Of a DNA stretch of 17,457 bases, positions 1-9,700 are shown one piece after another. The stretch covers positions 1-17,457 of the forward strand of contig JAHJBD010000180.1 in NCBI GenBank assembly GCA_018813725.1. The letters are read 5' to 3'. The notes beneath the pieces were generated by a model, which was not told the origin of the DNA, ran no database searches, and saw only the letters and a list, made by a program, of their open reading frames with translations. The position numbers and the translations under genes were made by a program. The DNA is from Nanobdellota archaeon (GTDB lineage Archaea > Nanobdellota > Nanobdellia > Woesearchaeales > JAHJBD01). Within the stretch, counting starts at the first letter, position 1. Every line of letters begins with the position of its first letter.

Positions 1-109
1 CGGCTGCCAGGCTAAATAATATGGAAATAACCGGCATACTAAAAATATTTGACCAATCAAATCTTTTTTCTTTATGAAAGCTCAAAATATGCGTACCGAC
101 GGAAAACAT
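1..109 (-). CDS. Partial putative membrane protein, 5' end only
   Basis: On the minus strand an open frame starts at ATG (109-107) and runs off the left edge after 36 residues. It begins MFSVGTHILSFHKEKRFDW and continues into a hydrophobic stretch, MPVISILFSLAA. This pattern of hydrophobic segment, basic loop and hydrophobic segment suggests a small integral membrane protein. The frame stays open upstream of the ATG to a TAA near 156, so a TTG at 130 is another possible start. The ATG lies about 35 bases from a TTTATATA box read on this strand (147-140), which suits a near-leaderless archaeal transcript. I do not recognise the family. A competing plus-strand frame (3-77, ending in TGA) cannot be excluded, so this call is tentative. 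Confidence 0.35.
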   Translation of the reverse strand, partial: MFSVGTHILSFHKEKRFDWSNIFSMPVISILFSLAA

Positions 110-138
110 GACTAAATTAAACCCGGCCAAAAATAAAA

Positions 139-149
139 ATATATAAATA
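139..149. promoter_or_regulatory. TATA-like box, possibly shared by divergent genes
   Basis: ATATATAAATA lies in a very AT-rich spacer. Read on the minus strand it contains TTTATATA (147-140), a good match to the archaeal TATA consensus. Read on the plus strand TATATAAAT is a weaker match. With the usual archaeal spacing of about 26 bases from box centre to start site, transcription would begin near 170 on the plus strand, 12-13 bases before ATG 183. On the minus strand it would begin near 118, about 9 bases before ATG 109. Both leaders would be too short for a ribosome binding site, and none is visible. Confidence 0.4.
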
Positions 150-182
150 AAGTATTACAAAATATTTAATTTGTATTACATA

Positions 183-656
183 ATGCAAGATTCTGAAGAA
201 AAAAGGGGCAAAACAGTAGATTATTCTAAATTAGGCTCTTTTACTGATGAAGAGGTTGAGCTATTCAATGATTTTCTGCGTTATCTTAGGGAGAAGAAAG
301 GCTGCGAGGGCGTCCCTATCTCAATATTCAAAGATAATAATCTTGCGCCGCTTGAAGCAGTAGTCAAATATCTAAGGGAAGAAAAGAATATGTCATACAA
401 GGACATAGGGGAATCATTGAACAAGAATCCTGGGCCTTTGGGTGTAACATACCGGAAAGCTAAACTTAAGGTGCCTGATAGGCTGAATGTTTCTGGCGAT
501 GTATCGGTGCCTGTCGAGATATTAAGAACGAATAAATCTGTTTTTGCTGCGATTGTAAAATATCTCAAAGATAATAGAAATATGGGTTTTGCCAAGATCG
601 CTGAACTTATGTGCAGGAATTATAGGACAATATGGACAGTGTATAACAGAAAATGA
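183..656 (+). CDS. Tandem-HTH DNA-binding protein, probable regulator
   Basis: This 157-residue protein contains two similar helix-turn-helix repeats. Repeat A (residues about 45-93) starts VPISIF and includes VVKYLREEKNMSYKDIGESL and TYRKA. Repeat B (about 109-157) starts VPVEIL and includes IVKYLKDNRNMGFAKIAELM, with a recognition helix YRTIWTVYNRK. Each has a lead-in strand, a KYL(R/K) helix, an HTH helix pair and a basic end, so an internal duplication is clear. The N-terminal 40 residues are acidic and helical. I recall similar short HTH proteins beside giant surface-protein genes in DPANN genomes. DNA binding and regulation of the neighbour are inferences. The frame extends to a TTG at 171, about 27 bases from the TATA-like box and so possible as a leaderless start; I prefer ATG 183. 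No Shine-Dalgarno is visible. The stop overlaps the next start as ATGA, which points to one operon. Confidence 0.85.
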   Translation: MQDSEEKRGKTVDYSKLGSFTDEEVELFNDFLRYLREKKGCEGVPISIFKDNNLAPLEAVVKYLREEKNMSYKDIGESLNKNPGPLGVTYRKAKLKVPDRLNVSGDVSVPVEILRTNKSVFAAIVKYLKDNRNMGFAKIAELMCRNYRTIWTVYNRK

Positions 657-778
657 AAAAGCAAAAATATTATGGATTGAGCATGAGTGAAGTTGCGATG
701 CCAGCAGCTATCGCTTTAATCATCTTCATACTCTTTGCAATATTTATCACTGGCCCAAGCTTTACTGGCTATACTACA
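653..778 (+). other. N-terminal export/anchor segment of giant protein
   Basis: Residues 1-42 contain a basic start (K2, K3, K5), G8, E13 and an uninterrupted hydrophobic run from about residue 17 to 33, followed by TGPSFTGYTT. This could be a Sec signal peptide or an uncleaved signal anchor. G8 followed by LSMSE, with Glu five residues after the Gly, also resembles a type IV prepilin signal. The residue before Gly is Tyr rather than the usual Lys/Arg, so that reading is only possible. Confidence 0.75.
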
Positions 779-3700
779 ATCGATGTGGTTGGTGAAAGGT
801 TTGCTCTTGATGAAGAGTATAATTGGGAGCCATCTTTGAGCGGTGTTATAAACTCAGTATCCTTAAATGGAAAGTATTCAGGCAGTGCAAGAGTTTATCT
901 TGATGATGGAAAAGATGTATTGCTTTTATTGAATACTAACAATCTTGCTCCTGAGCAGAATTATGTTAATGGTGATAGCGGAGATCTCTCTCTTAGTTTA
1001 GAGTATAATGATGAGACTTCTTTTGATATTGATGATAATGGGGTTGAATCTTCTGATGGTATTGTTGATATTAGGGTTATGGCTGGCAATATCAGCACTG
1101 ATAAGCTATGCACCAAGTGGGAGGTTTATAGTTATGATGGTGATTTAACTCAATCAGTATGTTATGGTGCTTCTTCTTGCTGCGCTTTCCTTGACATGGA
1201 ATCATCAGGTGAATGGGATGATGTGTTCTACTTAAACAAAGGTAAGCTTGGCGCTGGAATATATAATAAAGTGTCTGCTCGGTTGGTTTATGCAGATTAT
1301 GATCTATCTATACCTTATGTTAATGTTTCATATTCAGATTGGTATTCCTTAAAGGCTAATTTTATCCCTGCATTGATACCTTTTGAGGATGTGTGTGAAG
1401 AAAGCTGCTCTGGGCTGTCGCTTGATGATGGTTCGTATATACTGGATGTGAAGGTTGATGGTGAACTCTGGATTGATGATGTTGTTTATGGTGTTGAGGA
1501 GGTAGCGGGCATCATGGGTGGTTATGAGATAATGGAGGATTTGGCTGCACCTCGTATCAATTTCACTTATCCTACTCCAATTAATAGAACTAGGCAAAGC
1601 AAGAACTGGACTGAGATAAATGTTTCCATCACTGAAGAGGATTTGAAAGAGGTTAAGTATAATTGGAATGGAACTAACTTTACAATGTATGATGATAGTT
1701 TAGTTTTGATGTATAATTTTGATTATTTTACTGGTTTGAATGATACAAGCAAGTATGGGAATAATGGTACAAATAATGGGTCAACTTGGAATTCAAGCGG
1801 AAAATATGGCGGGGCTTATAGTTTTGATGGTGTTGATGATTATGCATATGTTCTTGATACTGATGATTTAGATTTCACAGATAATTTCTCAACTTGTTTA
1901 TGGTATAAGGCTAATTCAGGTTATTCAAATGCCCACATAATCTCTAAACTTGCAGATAATGCTGCTAGTGGGTGGAGAATCGCTTCCAGTTCTTCTCCTT
2001 CATTTTATATGAGGGATGATAATTCTAATGTAATCTCTGCTTCTTTTATAGGTTTGAGTTTAAATTCTTGGAATTATGTATGTTTTTCTTTTGTAGCTTC
2101 AACTAAAACGGTTTATTTATATAGCAATGGTAAATATGACAGGTCTCAGACAAATATAAATCTAGTGTTATCAGAACTTCCAAATATTGGCGATATAACT
2201 TTAGGTTGTAGAGAAAAGACTGAGGGGAGTAAAACTTGTACTACTACCTCATCTTATTTCAATGGTTCGATAGACGAAGTAAGGATCTGGAACAGGAGTT
2301 TAAGTTCCGATGAAGTTTATCAACAATATGTTTCTAACTTGTATAAGTTCAATCAAACGCAATGGTATCTTTATGTTAACCAAAGCAAGAATGCAACTGC
2401 TGGTTTAAGTGTTGGGAATTATACTTATCAAGCGTTTGCTAGCGATACTTCAGGTAATTGGAACAGCACTGATTTGAGAACAATAGAAATTACTGAAGGG
2501 GCGGATACAACTGCACCAGCAGTCTATTTAGTTTCTCCTGCCAACAATTCAATCTGGACTTCAAGCTCAACTGTTAACTTCACATTCAATGTTTCTGATG
2601 ATAGCAATATCAATCATTGTAATCTGACTGCAATATCATCTTATCCTATCTTAACCAGTGCAAGCAGTATATCCTATGATGGCAACTATGTAATCTACAC
2701 TTTCAACTCCAACGGAACTTTCAATGTCTCATCTGATATACCTGATGTAGAAATAATTGTTGTTGCAGGAGGCGGTTCTGGAGGTGCTGGTGAAAATGGC
2801 CTGAATAGCGGCGGAGGAGGGGGCGGAGCAGGCGGGGTAATATACAATTCATCCTATGCTATCACTTCGGGAAATCATAACATCATCGTCGGGCAAGGAG
2901 GAACAGGAAGCAGCAAACCTGGACAAAATAGCTCATTTGGTTCTCTTGTTGCTATAGGGGGAGGCTATGGTGCTCCTGGAAATAGTGGCGGCCCGAATGT
3001 TGGCGGTTCTGGCGGTTCTGGAGGTGGAGGAGGAAGAGACGGTGCAGGAGGAGCTGGAACTGTGGGGCAGGGCCATGATGGAGGCGCAAGCGTCAATACG
3101 GATGGAGGCGGAGGCGGCGGCTGTGGAAGTGCAGGAAGCGGAAGAACTAACGGAGCTGGATGCTCATATCTAGGTTCAGTTTATGGTGCAGGTGGTTTAG
3201 GCGGGGAGGGTAACAACCCTGAAATAGTTGGAGCTACTGGGGCTGCTAATACTGGAAATGGCGGCGGAGGCGGCTCATCTGGGGGTGCTGGCGCAGGAGG
3301 AGGCAATGGAGGTTCAGGAACAGTCATAATAAAAGTATTAAATCCAGTCTACAGAGGATCAAACTCAACTATAATCAAAGATACAAATCAGACATTTAGC
3401 ATGAACCTGACAAATGGTGATTATATCTGGAACGTAAACTGCACTGATGAGTATGATAATGTTGGTTCCAGTGAAATATATAATTTCACCCTTAATTATG
3501 ATTGGGATGCACCAAAGTTAACTATTGTTTCGCCAACAGCAACAACCTATGCTACAAATTCCATATGGTTTAATGTTTCTGCAGATAAAATCTTGAGTTA
3601 TTGTAAGTATACTTTTGATGATTGGAATACAAATGTAACTATGAGCGCTTTGAATAATACTTATTATTATAATCTGACCACGGTCTTTAGTGGAAGCTAT

Positions 3701-6700
3701 ATAGCCAGATTCTGGTGCAATGATACGAACGGATATGTGAACAATACTGAAAGTGTTGCATTCACAATAGATGCCCCTGGACCAGCTATAAGATTGGTTG
3801 CTCCTGCTAATAATTCTATATGGGTATATTCAAACTTAGTCAATTTTACGTATAATGTATCTTCTGCTATCAGTGTTAATCATTGCAATCTGACTGTTTC
3901 CTCTTCTTCAATATCAGCCAGCGGAGGCAACATCACTTATGATGGAGATTATATAATCTATACGTTCAATTCTAATGGCACCTTCAATACTTCTTATCCA
4001 ATATCTGATGTTGAGGTCCTTGTTGTTGGTGGTGGTGGATCTGGAGGTCCTGGAGATAATGGCGGAAACGGAGGCGGCGGAGGCGGCGGAGCTGGTGGGG
4101 TTATCTATAATTCATCTTATCTTATCGTCTCAGGCAATCATGATGTGGTTATCGGCAATGGGGGGGCAGCCAGCAGCAAGCGAGGCGGTAATAGCTCGTT
4201 TGGAGATCTTGTTGGTGTGGGTGGAGGTTATGGCGCTGACGGTTCTTATCCAGATGTCATGTCAGGCGGCAATGGTGGCAGCGGCGGCGGCGGCTCAAGG
4301 GGAGGAACTGGCGGCAATGGAACAACCGGCCAAGGAAACAACGGAGGAACAGGCACATTGTCAGGACCTGGCGGCGGCGGCGGAGGCTGTGGAAGTGCAG
4401 GAAGTGATCAGGAAAATGGAAGCGGATGCATCTATTTTGGATCAACATACGGAGTTGGAGGAAGAGGCGGTGGATCCAGCGTTCCTGGTGTTGCCGGCTC
4501 TAGCGGTGCTGCTAATACTGGTAATGGTGGTGGGGGAGGAAGTTATGGGGATACATTCATCCCTTCAGGGGGAAGCGGCGGCTCTGGTGTGATCAAGATA
4601 AAATTCCTAAATCCTATATACAGAAACTCTTCTTCATCCATAATAAAGGATACAAACCAGACATTAAGCTTACAAGTTCCAGATGGAGGATATTTATGGG
4701 ATATGGCCTGTACTGATGAGTACAATAACCTTGGCGAAAGTGAGAGGTTTAACCTAAGTGTAAGTTATCTGCAGGCAGAAATAACCGCACCTTTGATCAA
4801 TTTCACTTATCCAACACCGGGGAATGGGACTAATCAGATCCAAACCTCATTTGAAGTAAATGTGTCTATCACTGAAAGCTCACTAGGTCAAGTGGTCTAT
4901 AACTGGAACGGGACTATTTATACTATGTATAATGATTCATTGGTATTGATGATGAATTTTGATAACAGGAGCTCGTTGAATGAAACAGCTGGCCATATTG
5001 CTGATTTAAGCTTATATGGCAATAATGGGACCTGGATCGGTGATCTGGATTCTGACAGTGGTTCAACCAATGAAGGTAGATTCAGTGGTGCATTTCTTTT
5101 TGACGGAGTTGGTGATGATGAAGTGCAGATAAATCATGATCCTAGCCAGTGGATTGGAAATAATGGCGCTGTTTCTGCCTGGGTTAAGACCTCTTACAGC
5201 TCTAAAAGTCAATACATTATCCATAAGTTTAGTCATTCAGAGGTTGCTGGAGGGGATGATCCTAATGCGAATAGAGGGTACATATTTGGTCTAAATGCTA
5301 CTGGAAGTGTATTCTTTGCTATAGGTGATGCTTCATCCTCAAATACTGCGTTCTCCACAAATTCTGTTAGCGATGGAAGTTGGCATCATTTGATAGGGAC
5401 ATACAATGGTTCGGTTATCAAAGTATATATTGACGGAGTTGAAAATGGCAATGCATCTTCAACCAAAACAGCTTATCCAACTACTGAGAAGCTTGTGGTT
5501 GGGGGAGTTTATGAGATAATCCCAGATAGGGAATTTCACGGCTCCATAGATGAAATACGTATATGGAAAAGGAGCTTGTCAGTTGCTGAAGCATATCAGC
5601 AGTATGCTTCTAATCTGGTCAAATACAATACAACCCATTGGCATCTATATGTGAATCAGTCTAAAAATGCAACTGATGGTTTAGATCTTGGTGCTTATAC
5701 TTATCAAGCGTTTGCAGAAGATAATTCTGGTAATTTGAACTTTACTGATTTGAGAAGCCTAACAATTTATTCTGATGCAGATACAACTTTCCCACAAATT
5801 AATTTTACAAATCCAACTCCTGCAAATGGAACTCAAACATCGATTACCTCAATTATTGTGAATGTTTCAATAATTGAGTCAGAATTGAATGATATTGTCT
5901 ATAATTGGAATGGCACTAACTTTACTATATATAATGATAGTCTAGTTTTGTTGACGAATCTGAACAACAATTCTAATTTAGGTGAAAGTGCCTCTTTGGT
6001 TGTTGACTCTGCTGGTAATTATAACAGTACTGCTGTTAGTGCGACTGTGAATACTACAGATTGTATTTATGGGAATTGCTTTACTTTTGATGGTGCTAGT
6101 GAGATAGATTTATCTGATATTGATGTTAGTTATATTACTGTAAGCGCATGGATTAAGACTGATTCTTCTAGTGTTTTTGGCATAGTATCTGAGCATGAAA
6201 CTTCTGGTTCAGCTGGCAGAAGTTATACTTTAAGAAGTTATCAAAACAGGCTTGAGATGGAAGTTTATACTCCTACATTTGGATGGTGGCAAGGGACTAC
6301 TCTCATAAATGATGGTGAGTGGCATCATGTTGTTGGGACATGGGATGGATCAGATGTAGATTTATATTTGGATGGAGTTAAGGAGGCAATTAATGGTCAG
6401 GCAGGAAGTCCTTCTGGTGCTTTACAGGATGTAAACCAAAATACAGCAATTGGTAATTATAATGACGGCAGCGACCATTATTTTGATGGTAATATAGATG
6501 AAGTGCAAATATGGGATAAGGCTTTGACAGATGAACAAATTTTTCAAATGTACTTTACTAATCTTAAGAAATTTAATTCAACTCAATGGTATCTTTATAT
6601 TAATCAATCACAGAATGCAACTGATGGTTTAAGTGTTGGGAATTATACTTATCAAGCGTTTGCTGCTGATACTAGCGGGAATTGGAATTTAACTGAGGTG

Positions 6701-9700
6701 AGAAGTGTGGAGATAGTAGAAGAACCCCCTCTAACAGTGATACTCAATGATCCAATAGATAATAACAATACTGTTGGTCTATTTGGTAATGTGATACTAA
6801 ATTGTTCTGCAGAAGATGGAAATAATCTTGCAAATATAACCCTTTATCACAATATTAATGGAATATGGGAAGCTAATGGGACAGAAAATATTTCTGGAAC
6901 TTCTAATTCAACAATATTTACAATAGATATAACAGAAATTGTCGGGAATACTGCATTTAAAGATTCAACCTACAACTGGAACTGTTATGCCTGCGATTCA
7001 CTAAACTGCACATTTGCATCTTCAAATTATAGCTTTAGCGGATGGGATCTTGGAACTTATATCAATACAAGTCTTAATTATTCTTATAATTATATTAGCC
7101 TTACACCTAATTCTTCGAATATGTATCCGAATAATAATGGAACATATACCTCTCAAATATTTAATGCGACATATACTGCTTTATTTAGAAATATTAGCTG
7201 GGATGTTTTTAATCCTAATTTTTATGATAATTTTGAATATGATACAATAGGTGAAAAACCTGTTAATTTTTCAGTTTCTGAACCTGCTGGAACATCAGTA
7301 AGAGTTATGGATTGCTCTTCATTTGGTTCAGGCAAGTGTTTAATAATAAATCAGAGCGTTGAATCCGCGGCAGTTATTGGTAAGAGTTTCGGTCCTGTTT
7401 CAAAGGGGTCTTTGGCGCTTAGCGTAAGAAAAACAGATACTGATTCGACGTACAGCTTAATATATGTTAATGGACAGGGAAAAGGAGTCGGTTGCGGATT
7501 TTTGCTGAGATTTTACGCCGGAGGCATAATAACTGCGCAAAGCGTTAACAGTGCTTGCGGCCACATAAGTGATTTTGGGCAGATCTATATGGGATACGCT
7601 GCGAATCAGTGGTATGACATTAACATTACTTTTGATGTGACTGGCAGCACAGATAAGTGGAATGTGTATATTAACGGCGAACATAAGGGGGATGTTGACT
7701 GGAATCAGGGTTTTGATTTTGACAAAGTTACTTCCACTACGATAGGTGGTTATTGGAGCGGAACACCCACTACTTATGTTGATAATGTTTCAACAAATAT
7801 CGATTCTTCGTGGAATATTCCTTTGAGAACAAGAGCATGCTCCCAGCCAGATTGTTCAGATGGAGTTTATGGCAATTATTCCACAAATTCAACACTAACA
7901 CAGCTTTCGCAAACAGGACAGTATTTTCAATACCAGACTCAGTTTAATTCCAAGGATATTTATTTTACTCCTAAATTATTAACCCAATCTGTTAAAATCA
8001 ATTTTGAAGAGGCAGCTCCGGTAACTTACCCTCAAATTAATTTCACCCCCCCAACTCCTGCAAATGGAACTCAAACATCAAATACTTCTGTCGAGATAAA
8101 TGTGTCAATCAGCGATTCTAATTTGAATGAAGTAAAGTATAATTGGAACGGCACTAACTTTACGATGTATGATAATAGTTTAGTTTTGATGATGAATTTT
8201 GATAATAGGAGCACATTAGGTGAGAAGGATTATGGGATTGATAATTTAACTGCTGATCTGTCCAAATATGGCAATGATGGGATAATCTATGGCGCCAACT
8301 GGACATCAGATGGCATATATGGCGGAGCATTTGAGTTTGACGGCATCGATGATTATATCAATCTGGGAGAATCAAGCATATTAAACTTTGAAGACCATGA
8401 TTTTGCTGTAGGTGCGTGGTTCAAAGCAGACCCTAAAACAAATGGAATATTGATCGGAAGAACAGATGAAAATACCCAAAGGCAATTTTTTATCCAAGCT
8501 AGGTCAGGAGCTAACGGGTATATTGAGGTCGAAGCCAGGACCATGCCTGGCCTTAATGTCATCTGCAACCCCAATTCCGGCCTTTTGAATCCTATCAATG
8601 ATGGTGGATGGCATCATCTTATTTTTGTGCTTGATGATATCGGATCTGGAACAGAGTGTTCCTTATACCTTGATGGTGTAAATTCCACATTCGGGACCGC
8701 TTCATCAAATTACAGGATCAAACAGACAAATGTTGATCTGAGGATCGGAGCTATCGAGACTGGGCCTTTCTTCAATGGGACAATTGATGAGGTCCGTATT
8801 TGGAACAGAAGTTTAAGTGCAAATGAAGTATATCAACAATATATATCTAACTTGCAGAAATACAATTCAACTCAATGGTATCTATATGTAAATCAAAGTA
8901 AGAATAGTACTGCTGGTTTAGATGTTGGAAGTTATACTTATTTTGCCAGCGCGAAAGATGCATTTGGAAATGAGAATATCACTGAGGTAAGAAGTTTGGA
9001 GATAGTAGAAGAACAAGACATAACTCCACCTTCAATAAGTTTTATTCCTCCAACTCCTGATAATGGTAACGTAACATCAAATACCAATCTAATAGTAAAT
9101 GTAAGCATAAATGAAAATGTTTCATCATGCAAATTGTATGTTGACTATACTTTAGGAGATGGAAGTGATGGAGAACTGATAGTCACAAGTGCAAATACTG
9201 TTGTCAATGATTATGCTTATCTGACAGGAAATGAACTTGCAGGAGATACAGTTATAACTCTTAACTCTGCATCTGCATTCTCCACCGGAGATGAAATACT
9301 GGTTCTGCAGACTCAAAACGCGTCTGGTGATGCAGGCTGGTATGAATTTGCAACAGTTTCTTCTATAAGTGGAAATAACTTAACCTTAAATTCTGGATTA
9401 GCTAATAGCTATCATTCTGGTTCATTTAACCTGACAAGTTCGTCATCTACACAAATAATCAGAGTGCCACATTATACTGATATAGCTATAAATTCTGGAG
9501 CTTCAATAACTGCCTTAGCTTGGGATGGTTACAAAGGAGGGATTGTTGTATTCAGAGCAAAAGGGATAGTCAATGTTTCAGGAACAATAAATACAACTGC
9601 AAAAGGATTCAGAGGAGGAATAGGAGGTGCAGGAGGTGTTGATGGTCAGCAGGGAGAAAGTTATAATGGATTAGGTATTGTGGATAATTCTGCAGCAAAT

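Larger units (their letters stand above)
5798..6724 (+). other. Module 3: split Ig-like bead with nested LamG
   Basis: Residues 1716-2024. INFTNPTPANGTQTS and YNWNGTNFTIYNDSLVLL open it. The LamG differs from its sisters in the first strand, with DCIYGNCFTFDGASE replacing GKYGGAYSFDG, so it carries an extra Cys pair. It then shows GEWHHVVGTWDGSDVDLYLDG and FDGNIDEVQIWDKALT. The closing Ig segment shares an exact 40-base DNA match with module 1. Confidence 0.85.

Noticed and set aside
61..74. T-rich tract as a transcription terminator
   Set aside because: It lies inside the likely minus-strand coding start, and no upstream gene end is established.
3..77. Plus-strand C-terminal fragment ending TGA at 75-77
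   Set aside because: Possible, but only 24 residues with no feature. The minus-strand alternative has a TATA box at the right distance and a membrane-like sequence. Not settled.
171..182. TTG at 171 as start of the HTH gene
   Set aside because: The frame is open there and the box spacing would permit a leaderless start, but an ATG follows four codons later and the extra residues add nothing to the fold.
281..595. Minus-strand frame of 104 codons opposite the HTH gene
   Set aside because: The plus-strand protein has a convincing duplicated HTH; the antisense product has no recognisable features.
2967..3173. Plus-strand open frame over glycine-rich module A
   Set aside because: Same shadow effect as in module B, with low-complexity Glu/Ala/Val output and no start signal.
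4257..4448. Minus-strand frame rich in Arg and His opposite module B
   Set aside because: Complement of GGC/GGA repeats, with no protein-like composition.
3975..4592. A 205-codon plus-strand open frame over glycine-rich module B
   Set aside because: It is the shadow of GGN-rich codons read one base off. It gives an implausible Ala/Glu/Val-rich protein and lies wholly inside the giant frame.
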